Shown: piece by piece, positions 13,501 to 23,560 of the stretch
How the letters are laid out: the number at the start of each line of letters is the position of its first letter
Numbering within the stretch: the first letter of the stretch is position 1
Assembly: GCA_029964075.1 (NCBI GenBank)
Contig: CM057142.1
Coordinates: 28,212,392-28,276,391, forward strand
DNA from: Patiria pectinifera
Taxonomy: Eukaryota > Echinodermata > Asteroidea > Valvatida > Asterinidae
Reading direction: 5' to 3'
Length of the DNA: 64,000 nucleotides
Program-made: the position numbers and the translations under genes
Notes under the pieces: generated by a model
What the model was told of the DNA's origin: nothing
The model's database searches: none
What the model saw: the letters and a program-made list of their open reading frames with translations, nothing else

Positions 13501-16500
13501 CATTTGCCCCACCCCCTCCCCCTGGCATGGGACCACCGGCTCCACCCCCTCCTCCTGGCTCAGGAGGGGCACCGCCACCTCCAGGTAAGATACGAAGTAA
13601 CTGTGCCACTGCTGTCGCTCCTTTGCTGTTGTTATAGTTGCAGCAGTTTTATTGCATTTGATAGTGCGGCTGTTTTTTTTATGCTTGTCCTACTATTAGT
13701 GCTTTATATAAAGGTCTAGATATGTATGTGTGGCGTGTATTTCCATCAGGCTTGTACGTTCTGTACTGCTTTGTTTATAATGTCAAAATACGGATAATGT
13801 GAGGTAGACATTAAGAGCACAAGTCTGCAGTTTAGTCAGTGTGAGTTGGAACATTCCATAGAACCTGTGTAACCCCCCTTTGTGTTTTGTTGTGAATTTT
13901 AGGTATGGGAGGCATGATGGGCAAGAAAAAGAACTACCCCAAGCCTTCCAATCCTTTGAAATCATTCAACTGGGCCAAACTGCCCGACCTGCAGCTGCAA
14001 GGAACGATATGGACAGACCTGGACGAGATGAAGGTATGGAACTCTGTGCATAAATAGTAGTTGGCGCTTCGTCACTCCTCACTTGCACTCCTATGGGAGG
14101 GACAAACATCTGTGCGCTGGTTCGTGCGAGGATCATGATTCGTGACTAATTTCTGTCCTACGGCAGCAATGCATATGAGAGGTCCTTCCCAACCTCACCT
14201 TATAACCGTTGGTTTACATGTACTTGTGCCCAGAGTCCGTGATGATATCAGCGAAGAACCATTGCCATCAATATATATTTCATAGGGATTAAGCTAGTAT
14301 TGAACCCATTCTTACTGGGAAAAAGCTGTGTTTTGTGCCCAGCAAATTTGGATTTCTGAAGCTTCCTTTTTTTTTGCCTTGGGTTTTGTGTGACTCTGCT
14401 TGTTTGCACTTCAACCAATGTGCGAGTATACTCCAGAGGAGGTTTCTGCACAGTATAGGAAGATGAAGCACTCACAAGTTAATCACAAGTCAATCACAAG
14501 TCAACCAGATTCAATGAAAGCGGCAGGCTAATAAATAACCTGTATCAAAGATATTCCTTTGTCATCGTTCATGCTCTTTTCCTATGAACTAATAATGTTA
14601 ACTTTACTGTTGATCATGTTGGCTTGTCTTCAAAATGTTCATACAAGTCAACTTTTCTCTCCTACCAAGTGCCTCTAAGTTATCAATTTAAGCCCTTGGT
14701 GGTTTGAAATGGTTGAAAATACAATCATGTTTTGAAAAAGCAATCATGCTTTGCAAAAACAACATGAACATTCTTCTCCCAAAATAATAATAAAATAATC
14801 ATCCAGCTTTCAATTTTTTTTTTCATATTTAGATTTTAAAGATCATGGACCTGGCAGAGTTTGACAAGGTCTTCTCAGCCTACCAGAAGGTGGACACGGA
14901 CGGTGACACGGGCTTCAGCTTCCGGTCCAGCAAGCGGAAGGAGCTGTCGGTCATAGACGGCCGGCGGGCTCAGAACTGTACCATCCTGCTGTCCAAGCTG
15001 AAACTGAGTAATGAGGAGCTTACCAAGGCAGTCCTGAGCATGGACCAAGGAGAGGATGTCCCGAAAGACATGCTGGAACAGGTTAGTGAGATCGAACGAG
15101 GGGGCCTACTATTTCATCTCGTACATATTTATGAGCCAAATAAGCTTTTCTCATTGGTTGATGAGAGAAATGTCGGAGAAATGAAGTTGGTGTCATAGAA
15201 ATGAAAAGTAGCTACCGAACAAGCAGTGTGCATGCTAATGCCCAGCTGGTCAGTAATTGAAATAGAAATTTGAGCTTGGACTAAGGGAATATCTGAACGA
15301 CGTGCTCAAACAGATCGGTTAGATGACAGAGCCAATTATTTCACCTCAAACATGTTCATGAGCAAAATATGTGCCTGTCATTTGTTGATGATCAAACATG
15401 TCCAGGAAAGTAAAACTATATAAATATTCCCTCAATAAAAGTATTTGTAAACGTTTGTTTCTTTCAGCTTTTGAAATTTGTTCCTACACCCGAAGAGACC
15501 ACACTGTTAAAGGAACATGAACGAGAGATTGATAGTATGGCAAGGGCAGACTGCTTCTTGTATGAAATGAGCAAGTGAGTGCACCACCTCTTTTTTTTTA
15601 ATTCAGAAAAGATGTCAGCTGCCATTTTTGTACTGATTGGAAAAATTTGTCCTGATCAGAAAGGCCATTTTTGTTTTGTCTTATCAGATCAACGAATCTC
15701 GTATCAATTTCACCTCACCTGTTCTTACAATTAAGCACCCGGTGATATTTCATATCATTTAAGTGTCTGATAGTATTACTGAACCTTTTCAGAGTGGAAA
15801 TTTGATGGTTGAAGGTGCTTAGTCTCCAAAACTGTTGTTCATGTCTGGCATGAGATTTTTTCAGACTTTTGTGTGAAATCAGACTTTTTGAATCTGAGAA
15901 AAAGATAGACAGAAAGGTGTGTTTCAGACATATATCATCCAATTTTCAGACTTGTTTTTAAATTGACAATCTCATCCCGGTAATGCAGAATTTACATTGT
16001 GTAGTTAAGGGGTCAGCCGTGACATCAATGACGTCTTGAACAGAGACCGGGCAGAGACTTCAGAAGCATTTTTAAAAATTGTAAAGAAAAAATAAACGGC
16101 TTTGCCTTTGCATTAACTGTAACATTACATTTGTCGTCTTAAGTTTTGTTAAGTTTTTAAAGAAAAGATCAATATCGTCTGAGAAACTGTTGTTTCTTTA
16201 TTTTCGAAATTCTTGCATGGCCTTAACTGTTTTTACTGTGCTGTACAACCGTGTTTGTTTTTGAGCATTTGTTTTCATGATTGAGTTAGTTGACAATTTT
16301 GTCCTTGTCCTTTGTTCAGAATCACCCACTATGAGCAGAGATTAAAATGCTTGTACTTCAAGAAGAAGTTCCAGGAGAGAATGGGCGAGTGTAAACCCAA
16401 AGTAGAAGGTAGGACACTAGACCCAATACGTTCCAGCATGGATCATCCATGGGACTTACTTGGATTCTTTTTTTTTTCAACCTTAGACTGGTGCCTAGGG

Positions 16501-19500
16501 AAGGCAAGACTCACTAGGGATTATTACATTGTGATTTGGATAGGCGGATACCCATATTCTGGAAAGTGAAATTTCTCTTGTGACTCTAAACTATATTATG
16601 GAAAATGAAGGTTATCTTGTGCCTGTAACTAGTTAAAGCTAGTTTATCTCCACATTGGGGCCCAATTTCATGACCCTGCTAAGCACACGATTTTATGGTA
16701 ACAGAGCCTCCATCTATTTCATGGAGACCGTAAGCATAAGCACAGCAAAGGGCACGCTTACTTCAGAGGAAACATTTGCTTAACTTAGTGACGTAACAAT
16801 GGAAATCTTGTTGCGCATGCCACTGTTGGAACATCCACATCTTGAAATTGTGCTTAGTAGCACAATTTTCTGCTATATAGTTATCACAATGTTTCTGCTA
16901 ACTGTTAAGCAGCACCATGAAATTGCACCCAGGCCTCCTGTAAAGTCAGTGAAGTTGAATTTATATCCGTAGTTCATTATTCTAAAGATTGTTCTCATCC
17001 AAGAGGGCCAGCCTGCAGTCCTCTTTGTGCCTCACTGACTCACTGACACAAGTGATTTAGACTTGCTCAAGCCTCAACTTGGCCCAGAAATCGAGACCCC
17101 TTATAAGACCATATTGGTGTGGGACCACCAAGCAAAACAAAAATCAAAAAGATTGTGAATTGAAATTGTTTTTTTTTTCTTTTTATAATAGGCCTAATAT
17201 GTCAAGTTCTCTAGCTTTTTGCATATGAATTTCTGGTTAACTGTTTGTTAATCTTGGAGATGGGACTTGAACATTTGAACATTTTTAAAATATTTTGATC
17301 GATTTCTTTTTGTTTGAGAAATGTGTTGCGGTATCTCAGCCAACAGTTGATAAAGTGCAAAATCTTGTACATGTGCTTTTTCCTCAAGTCGTTTTGCTTC
17401 GTCTTTAAACCGAATAGTCCCGATTCCTCCAATTACAATATAAGCTTCCCCAATTCCGTGGAGCAAGGGTTAATCGAGGCATTTCTGTTTTCTGTCTTTC
17501 CTCTGTCATAAACAGCTGTACTCAAAGCCTCCAAGGAACTGAGCTCCAGCAAGAGGTTAAGGAAGGTCTTAGAGATCATTCTGGCCTTTGGCAATTACAT
17601 GAACAGGGGAGCCAGGGGTAACGCCTCGGGCTTCCGTATCTCCAGTCTGAACAAGATCATGGACACCAAATCAAGTAATCCCAAATATTCCACACTCCTC
17701 CATTACATGGCAGCAGTATTAGAGAAAAAGGTGAGTGTGTTGTCCACTTCAAGGTTTCCTCTCCTGCTAGCTGTGTCCATGTGTACATGATTGAATGAGC
17801 TTTTGTATCCAGTAGCAATAAGAACAAGGGATGAATCCGGTTCGTTAGTGTGACATTACTTCAGTTTAAACCACGCCCATTGCACATTAAGTAGCATTGG
17901 AATCATTGGAACCGGAAGTTAACGCAACTGTGTGTGTTCAGCCAATGGGCGCTAGTAATCAGTGGTGCATGTTTATGGTGTACATCGAGGACACGCACGT
18001 GCAACATCATCATCGAGGAATCGAGGACAGAAACAAAATCGAGGACTCCTCGGTTGGAAAACGTGTACAAAACCAATGAGAGCTGTTGTGAAAAAGTTAC
18101 ACTACAAACAAAGGAAAAGGAAAGAAGAACAAAAGAAAATCCTTGATTTACACTATAAACAAACGTGCGTGTGCACGGGTGTGTATGACGTTTTTGCTAA
18201 CAAACCCGATAATAGTTGTTTGATTTACACTAAACTTAGTTGGTACTTGATGATAGTTGGACTATCTTGAAAACAGCCCTCCCCCCTACATGCTTTATAA
18301 TTTGTTTTTATAAGAAATATAACTTGAACAGAAATCTGTGAAAGTGCAGATGTACATGTATGTCATGCATCCTTTTACTTGTTGGGTGTTTAACCTCTGT
18401 TTTCTTTCTGTGTGGTTTTGTGTTTCAGTTTGTGTATTACAACTGATTTATTGTAGACTTGTTTGGGTTTTTTTAATGACAGTTCCCCGATGTCTTCAAA
18501 TTGGAAGAGGAACTTGCATCAGTACGGGACGCATCCAAAGTCAAGTAGGTCCCATTGTGGTTACTGTTTTTGCCATTATTGAGACTTGTTCTGAGTCAGC
18601 AGTTGAATGGATGATTTCAGTGACTGTTCTCGGAATGTTAAAGCTAAAACAAATTGTATCACATTTTATTTGGATGAACGTCTGCATAACTTCATACGCA
18701 TCACTTATTTTTGCTGACCAAATATATTTTGAAAGCAGTATTTTTTTTTTTTAAGCTCTGGCAGGAGCTTCTACATGTCACTTGGTGGTTGGTCTGTCTG
18801 ATTGACCAAAATGAGCCCCCTAAGTTTCCCATAAAATATTAACTATTAAGTTTTAATTAAAAAAAAAAGCAAACAAAATAAATTAAATACTTAACAAAAA
18901 TTGTTGTAACAATTCGGAAAGATGTTTATGAAAAGTTTGTAAATGGAGGCAAAATATGTGTAGTGATGTTATAGTCACGCGGTATTTATCACAAACTGCT
19001 ATAAATCTAGGTATAAATCTAAAGTATGGTGTTCCATATGTGCCATCGGCGTCGCATTTTCAAGCTCTGGCAGGGATCATTTTGATAAATTTCATGCAAG
19101 ACTTCCATGCAAGACGTCCGGAGCTTATTGTGCACTCGCACTTATTAACTGATGAGCAGCAGCATGAAAATAGGTCTGATGTCACCATGGAACCTGCGTA
19201 CCGGGCAGACATGGATTTTGCTTACTATTGCAAGTAAATAATCTGATTGTTATGATTTTGTTTTCTCAGCATGGTTGAGTTGGAGAAAGACATCTCTGTC
19301 ATTGGAGGAGGACTGAAAGAAGTGGAAAAGGTACGAGTTTAGGAAACACCTGTAATGTTTAGCCCTGTTGTCAGAAACCTTCCTGAATTCTCAGAACAAT
19401 TAACACACTGCAAGCGATCAATACGGGCGATTCACAACAGTGCGCCTCCAAGAGTTTGCAACGCGTTGGCCAATCACAATGCGCAAAATCTGTCGACCCA

Positions 19501-22242
19501 ATGCGCGTTTGGAAAAGGTCGACTGATTTCGCGCATTGTGATTGGCCAACGTGTTGCAAACTCTTGAAGGCGCACTATTGTGAATCGCCCGTATTGGCAA
19601 ATTCTTTGTGTTTGGACTTTCAAGGGGCAACAAATCCCGTGTAAAGTAAAAAAAAAAATTGCTAGGCCGTAGCTTCCTCAAAACTTTGTAATCCTGAAAA
19701 ACATACTGGAAAGATCCAGAGGATGGGAGCGTGTAGGTTAATTGCCCTCTTTTCTGGAGACTATTTCCAGAATACATTTGATGCCCTTCCTTACGTGGAA
19801 ACTTGAAGTGCATATTATCTTTTACATTTCAGCTGTTTCAATATCAAACAAATGTGAATTGTTTTCGATAAAGAGGTGAAAATATTAGATTACGCTTGGA
19901 TACACTCGGTGATTTCGTGGCTTCTGGCGATTGTATAAACAAGACTATTTTTGTTCTTACGCTGCACACAAACACATGCGCATATGCATTGCTGTAAAAT
20001 GGCCAAAATACACTTCGTAAATTTAGCCGTGATTACGCAAACATAGTTTGACTGTGTACAAATGAGAGAATAATTTATTTAGAATAAACCAGTTGTTATT
20101 TCCACAAATCGTGTATCAGTATTTATCATATAATCATATATTTGAAGCAATTCCTTAAACCTGTGATTCAACTTTTTATTAGAAATCTCAGACATACATG
20201 TATGTGCGTAAAATATTCATAAGTCATTGATGACAACTTTTTTTGGGTGCCGACCAGGAGCTGGACTATCAGAGGAATAGACCCAACGCGGAGAAAGGGG
20301 ACAAGTTTGTCTCAGTCATGAGCGACTTCAAGACAGTCGCCTCAATCAGCTTCTCCAAGATCACTGAAATCCAAGCCCAGGCCAAGGAAAAGGTACAGTG
20401 TGGACTCCAAGTTAGGTGCATTTTTGCCATAGGCCTGGCTATGCATAGTGTGTCCGGCACATAGAGCTTTCGAAGTGTTACAAAGCACCATCTGCTGTTA
20501 TTGCCCGGAGTCCATATACCACTCCCTCTCAAAAACAATGACGACTTTACACAAAAATTATTACTTATTCAACAATAATCAGTGTTGTATACGAGTCCCT
20601 GCAAGTCCATCATAAGTCTTTCAGTCTCAAGTCAAGTCACTAGCTATTCAAATGAACTGTTACAAAAACAAAAATCCTTTGTCGTCGTTCATCCAGTTAC
20701 TTGTGACTGGCTTTATGAAAGGACTTGTGAAGGGACTGTGATGAACTGGAATACAAGACTGAAAATATTCGGGGGGGGGGGGCAGTAGTGTTGGTAAACC
20801 TGACATGGCTTCGTAATAATGCATCATACAGATGGAAATGCACATCACGTGAAGATGAACTTGTAAACATGAGAGATGAATGCAGAGCAAGTCGCGTGAG
20901 CAAATCCATATTACACCTGTAGCTCACATACTTAAAGTTGTGGAGTGCCCTCAAAATGTAGGTTCCATGTTCTTGCGATTAAATATGCCGTGTTAGCAAA
21001 TTGGTTTGCAAGACATCCGCACTAGTAAGTTAGATAGTTATGGGTTCGAGTCCCACTAAAGCATTTTTTTTGGAAATTGTTTGTACAACTCTTTGAACTA
21101 CACAGTAAATAGAACTTGTAAAATTATGTCAGTGTAAAGCAAGAAAAATTCATTTCCAAATCTGGGGTAATCTTTGTTGACTCCTAGATTGCCAAGTGCA
21201 TTAAGCAGTTTGGGGAAGACCCGGCCAAGACGACTGCCGAGGAGTTCTTCAGCACCTTTGATTCCTTCATCCAAGCCTTCATTGAGGCTAAGATTGACAA
21301 TGAGAACATGCGTAAGAAGCAGGAGGAAGAAGAGAAGAGAGCACGCATTGAGGCTGAGGTAGGTCCAAGGGAGACAGGAGCTGCAGATTGTATTGCTTAG
21401 TATAATATTTCTTGCTTAGTGAAAATCAGCAGGTTTTAATTTTTACATTCAAAGACATTTCTGAGGTTAAGGTTATCCAGTTTAGTAACAGAAATATTGA
21501 CTGTATTTAGTCAATTTCTATGCTCAGTAGCGCCATGACATGTGGGACTTGTACCTACATGTTCATGTATTTTATGGTTCCTAGTAATTAATAATTGTGC
21601 TAACTGTCTCTGTTTAATGATTAAAGTGTGCATTGAAAGTTCAGACATTTTTAAGAGAACTTTATATTTCTCATGAATGGGAGGTGAATTTGATCTTGTG
21701 AAATGTTCGAAATTTAGAGGGTTTGGAGATTTGTTCAAGTTTTCAATATTTGCAGCTTGAATATTTGCCATGCTGTGACAAATTCTCATTGGCCATGGCA
21801 TATCAGCTCAGTCTGAACTGACCCTTGCATGTATTATGGCGATCCTCAATTGATGGCAACCCAGTATATGGAAACCAATGGCCCCCGCTTGAATTCAACT
21901 GGATTTGATTTGAGTTTAACATGATGTAATGATTCTTTTTTCTTCCTGTGTGGTTGACAGAGGGTGGCGCGGGACAAAAAGCGGAAAGCCAGCAAGAAGG
22001 AGCAGAACGGACGGACGCAAGGCGGCGAGGGCGAATTTGACGACCTCATCTCGGCCCTGAGGACAGGGGACATGTTTGGCGAGGACGTGGCCAAAATGAA
22101 ACGCAACCGGAAGCGGCAAAACCAGCCTGCGCAGACGGCCGCGTCTAATGGCAACAGTCGCCCAAAAGTGGCTGAGGTCAGCCGGGAGCGCGTGGGCAAA
22201 CCCAAGCCGACGTCGCCCTCGTCGAAGATGACTGCCATATAG
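1..22242 (+). CDS. DAAM: DAAM-family formin, 5'-truncated by the window edge, 21 exons
   Basis: Exons read by hand: 1-53, 1162-1297, 1541-1738, 2279-2389, 3363-3466, 4492-4558, 5146-5263, 7417-7599, 7803-7870, 12691-12813, 13377-13584, 13903-14033, 14833-15081, 15468-15574, 16320-16408, 17516-17730, 18483-18544, 19270-19330, 20258-20392, 21188-21358, 21961-22242. Every junction is GT-AG and keeps frame, giving 956 residues and a TAG stop. The order is FH3, coiled coil, FH1, FH2, DAD. Stretches such as [21 protein letters not shown] and [11 protein letters not shown], and the ending [12 protein letters not shown] then KRNRKR, identify DAAM rather than DIAPH, FMNL or INF formins. Vertebrate DAAM1 is about 1,078 residues, so roughly 125 N-terminal residues (GTPase-binding part) lie upstream. 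DAAM proteins nucleate and elongate unbranched actin downstream of Dishevelled and Rho in planar cell polarity; that role is taken from the family. The first exon (1-53) has no start codon and was found only by matching phase to the next exon. Confidence 0.96.
54..1161. repeat. DAAM intron 1 with a tagggagac inverted-end repeat (about 577-841)
   Basis: The intron opens GTCAGA at 54 and closes at tattcag (1155-1161). At about 577-841 it contains a repeat with inverted ends: TAGGGAGACAC near 580 and GTCTCCCTAT near 826. Two more tagggagacac copies lie at 613 and 631. A perfect 30-bp palindrome sits at 630-659, with arms AATAGGGAGACACCT. The layout resembles a small MITE or a nested pair of its ends. 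No coding potential was seen in the rest of the intron. Confidence 0.5.
2825..3129 (-). mobile_element. tRNA-derived SINE
   Basis: Read on the minus strand it begins GCGCTGTGGTCCAATGGTTA (A-box type) at about 3126, and the B box GGGTTCGAACCC lies at about 3064-3075. A body follows that contains the animal-SINE stretch complementary to ctgggtggagagaggcaa. The tail is AT-rich with ttatcattata repeats near 2830. It lies in DAAM intron 4, just before a hairpin (3132-3145 with 3166-3179, arms attcctcgggtttt). It is a SINE and not a tRNA gene, because the acceptor stem does not close. Confidence 0.75.
4027..4262. repeat. Foldback of acgtacgtaacatggacagaaa with a third copy
   Basis: In DAAM intron 5, acgtatgtaacgtggacag (about 4027-4046) is followed after a short loop by its near-complement ctgtccatgttacgtacgt (about 4064-4082). 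The same arm recurs at about 4241-4261. This looks like the terminus of a MITE present as an inverted pair plus one more end, so the whole 4027-4262 block may be one element with a nested end. Confidence 0.5.
6427..6617. repeat. Inverted repeat with ccgtgcaacaaggtcg ends
   Basis: The arm tccgtgcaacaaggtcg (6427-6443) has its complement cgaccttgttgcacgga at 6545-6561. A further partial copy, acgaccttgttgcac, lies at 6603-6617. The element sits in DAAM intron 7 and is locally C+G richer than its flanks. It is probably a MITE-like insertion. The overlapping small reading frames are not conserved proteins that I recognise. Confidence 0.5.
7259..7340 (+). pseudogene. Decayed duplicate of the start of DAAM exon 8, with its splice acceptor
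   Basis: The block at about 7264-7335 resembles the acceptor and first 60 bases of exon 8 (7405-7480). Both have tgtcgtaacag at the splice site. They then share an aaggca, an actggc/actggt step, tagtagacc against ggtagacc, and cagcag. In the phase set by exon 7, splicing here would meet TAA at once, so the copy cannot replace exon 8. I infer a partial tandem duplication about 140 bp long that has since decayed. Confidence 0.45.
7803..12813 (+). CDS. DAAM: DAAM exons 9-10: coiled coil
   Basis: Two short exons separated by a 4.8-kb intron encode residues 324-387. The sequence is rich in E, K, Q and A with heptad-like spacing, beginning [19 protein letters not shown] and continuing into [17 protein letters not shown]. 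In DAAM1 the matching stretch is the coiled coil between FH3 and FH1. Phases agree across the long intron (exon 9 ends on a full codon), so no exon needs to be missing, although an alternative exon inside the intron cannot be excluded. Confidence 0.9.
7871..12690. other. Long DAAM intron 9, no gene seen
   Basis: This 4.8-kb intron holds poly-T tracts, acatgtacatgta runs (9258-9282, 9470-9530) and a G-rich tract (11630-11665). Small reading frames here such as 9040-9354 and 10643-10915 have no recognisable domain and no splice context. I see no clear SINE or transposon ORF in it. Confidence 0.6.
13030..13290 (+). mobile_element. SINE-like repeat with two tRNA-like heads in opposite orientation
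   Basis: On the plus strand, taagacgtctgcacc followed by gtcatgggttcgagtc (about 13150-13195) gives A-like and B-box halves. The tail ends ataaaattatgtcag, which is shared with the copy at about 20990-21150. Just upstream on the minus strand is a second head, gtcgagtggtgacaca with ggtcatggg (about 13040-13095). The block lies in DAAM intron 10, ending just before the FH1 exon. Confidence 0.55.
13377..13584 (+). CDS. DAAM: DAAM exon 11: FH1 proline-rich segment
   Basis: This single exon carries residues 388-456. After an acidic linker ([10 protein letters not shown]) it has four polyproline runs of seven, five, five and four prolines, separated by short Gly/Ala/Met spacers. FH1 runs bind profilin-actin and feed the FH2 ring; SH3 and WW proteins also bind them. 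The segment is clearly shorter than the FH1 of vertebrate DAAM1. A proline-rich reading frame also appears on the opposite strand as a Gly-rich shadow and is not coding. Confidence 0.95.
13903..21358 (+). CDS. DAAM: DAAM exons 12-20: FH2 actin-nucleating domain
   Basis: Residues 457-863. The lasso and linker start at [19 protein letters not shown] and are followed by [14 protein letters not shown]. The actin-contact Ile of the FH2 knob is I551 in [12 protein letters not shown], and the signature loop [15 protein letters not shown] starts at G674. The post region includes [12 protein letters not shown] and ends in the charged helix [20 protein letters not shown]. The linker between the first helix and [10 protein letters not shown] is shorter than in human DAAM1. 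FH2 forms a head-to-tail dimer that stays on the growing barbed end. All nine exons join in frame. Confidence 0.96.
14470..14660 (+). repeat. Member of the caagtc-rich repeat family (copy 1 of 3)
   Basis: It contains repeated tcacaagtcaa followed by ctttgtcatcgttcatg, and further on catacaagtcaac. The same vocabulary (cctttgtcgtcgttcat, tcaagtcact, caaatgaactgt) occurs at 20590-20760, and inverted at 33605-33820. Copy 1 is the most degenerate. No coding potential. Confidence 0.5.
16657..16934. mobile_element. MITE with gggcccaatttcatg terminal inverted repeats
   Basis: The left end gggcccaatttcatgac (16658 on) matches the complement of the right end catgaaattgcaccc (ending about 16930). Subterminal ctgctaagca and ttaagcagc are also inverted. 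At about 275 bp with no reading frame it fits a nonautonomous DNA transposon. It lies in DAAM intron 15. Confidence 0.7.
17982..18169 (+). repeat. Interspersed repeat shared with 41,012-41,179 (copy 1)
   Basis: About 190 bp of near-collinear match to the second copy in the same orientation. Shared pieces include gaggactcctcggttggaaa, gagagctgtt, tacaaacaaaggaaaagg and ataaacaaacgtgc / atacaaacgtgc. The reading frames over both copies are incidental. The family is not identified. Confidence 0.65.
19420..19595. mobile_element. Foldback (hairpin) element with 79-bp arms
   Basis: The left arm (19420-19498) and right arm (19517-19595) are near-perfect reverse complements with about five mismatches. 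They flank an 18-bp loop. The arms begin aatacgggcgattcacaa and contain ggccaatcacaatgcgc. This is a typical small foldback MITE in DAAM intron 18. If transcribed, the pre-mRNA would form a long hairpin. Opposed small reading frames here are a by-product of the symmetry. Confidence 0.85.
20590..20765 (+). repeat. Member of the caagtc-rich repeat family (copy 2 of 3)
   Basis: It shares tccctgcaagtc, cagtctcaagtc, attcaaatgaactgt and gaaaggacttgtgaa with the inverted copy at 33605-33820. The closeness of the match suggests a mobile or recently dispersed family. It lies in DAAM intron 19 and is followed by a G tract (20770-20782). Confidence 0.65.
20985..21150 (+). mobile_element. tRNA-derived SINE
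   Basis: The head ggtttgcaagacatccgcac is followed by the B box tgggttcgagtccca (about 21040-21054). The body ends gtaaaattatgtcagtgtaa, matching the end of the 13,030-13,290 copy. It lies in DAAM intron 19, close to the exon 20 acceptor. Confidence 0.65.
21961..22242 (+). CDS. DAAM: DAAM last coding exon: DAD and C-terminus
   Basis: Residues 864-956 and the TAG stop at 22240-22242. The diaphanous autoregulatory core is [12 protein letters not shown] (from residue 891) followed by the basic cluster KRNRKR (from residue 910). This element folds back on FH3 to autoinhibit the formin until Rho and Dishevelled release it. The tail after the DAD is poorly conserved, rich in Ser, Pro and Lys, and ends SSKMTAI. 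The acceptor is ttgacag at 21954-21960. Confidence 0.96.
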   Translation, partial: RVARDKKRKASKKEQNGRTQGGEGEFDDLISALRTGDMFGEDVAKMKRNRKRQNQPAQTAASNGNSRPKVAEVSRERVGKPKPTSPSSKMTAI

Positions 22243-23560
22243 TGTCTTCTGCTGCTGCTGAATTGACTGTATGAAGCTGAGTTCTCCACTTGGGGGAAAC
22301 TTAAATGCAGCAGATATAACTTCTATGGCAGTCATCAGTGATTGTGATTCGATAATGCACCATGTGCAAATGAAGCAAGAACTCCCTGGAAATGTGTGGA
22401 CGTGGGGATTGCCTCACAGTAATAAACCATGTGCGAAGGTAACAAGAGTGCGGTAGAACTGCAGGAAATCGGTGGGTGCCCTCAAACAACGTACCTGGTG
22501 CAAATGAAGTAAGGACTCCACAGACCAGCAAGGAAAACATCTTCCGCAGTGAAGTAAACATGTGGAGAGGTCCAGACCAATTCACCTCTGATCATCGTGC
22601 CAAGACGGCAGCATGCAAGAGGGATGAGTTACTCAATTTCCCCACTGAGGTTTGTCCAAGAAAGATGGAATGTTGCATGCCCCAGAAACGTGCTCTTTGA
22701 CGCCTGACAGCTATTTAAAGAGAAAAGGGAACAAAGTAATAGAAGCTGTAAAAATGTATGTTTAACCTGGGAAAAAAGACTGGAAATGAAATTCCAATCA
22801 TTGCTACAGTGGCCAAAGCCGACTGTACTTCAACTTTGCGTAGTCAAAAAAAATAAAAAAATCTTCCTTTATGTTTTGGAGCGGGCTCATCCTCTATCCA
22901 TCATTATTTAGGCAACTCCAAATGAATTGCTTGTCATTTTTTTTTGTAAAAAGAAACCTGTACATATAATTTCTATTTGTTTATAAGACTTGTAAGTAAA
23001 AGCTCAGTGCTAACCACACTTTTCTGTACAAAATAACGATCAACATAACACTTACAGACTTGTTGCAAACTTCATATGCTTTTTTTTTTCTTTTCGCCTT
23101 AAAGCTATTCAGGCTATCACTATGATTCAGACAATTTTTATTCTGGAAACTTGTTTTCCTTGTATAAAACCTTTATTTGGCTTGCCATAGGTTTAGAAAT
23201 TAAACAGGGTTATACTTTTGGGAAGCGTAAGTTAATTTTAAACAGTGGGGGAAAAAAAGAGACAAAAACAGTCAAAGTAGTATTTCATTCTATAACAGAA
23301 TTGAAGGCATGCATTCTTCTGCAGAAATTTGTCTGTTTGAATCTTTTTTTTGTTTCATCATTTCGTCACATTTGTCTCTGATTTTACACATTGAAGTCAT
23401 TGGTATGCCTTTTGCATGTGTTGTGAAATGATGCACATGTCAAAGGTTGTGGGTGTTTTGAACTTTGGATATGCCCTTGTAAAATATTCGATCGTGTAAA
23501 TTGTCTTGAAAGAGAAAAAAATGGTGTAAGAAGTAATAAATGCAATGCAAGTTCCTTTTT
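22243..23560 (+). other. DAAM 3' UTR (proposed)
   Basis: Noncoding sequence follows the DAAM stop and runs to the AATAAA at 23535-23540, which is followed by a GT-rich stretch. An earlier AATAAA lies at about 22852-22857. It includes a loose duplication of caaatgaagcaagaactcc (about 22369 and 22501). The true end needs transcript data. Confidence 0.45.
23535..23540 (+). terminator. Candidate DAAM poly(A) signal
   Basis: AATAAA about 1.3 kb after the stop, followed within 50 bp by a T/GT-rich stretch. Other AATAAA motifs at about 22852, 25372 and 26996 are alternatives. Confidence 0.4.

Noticed and set aside
13343-13609. Gly-rich reading frame opposite the FH1 exon
   Set aside because: It is the complement of the polyproline codons of DAAM exon 11.
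21846-22335. Minus-strand frames over the last DAAM exon
   Set aside because: Shadows of the basic DAAM C-terminus on the other strand.
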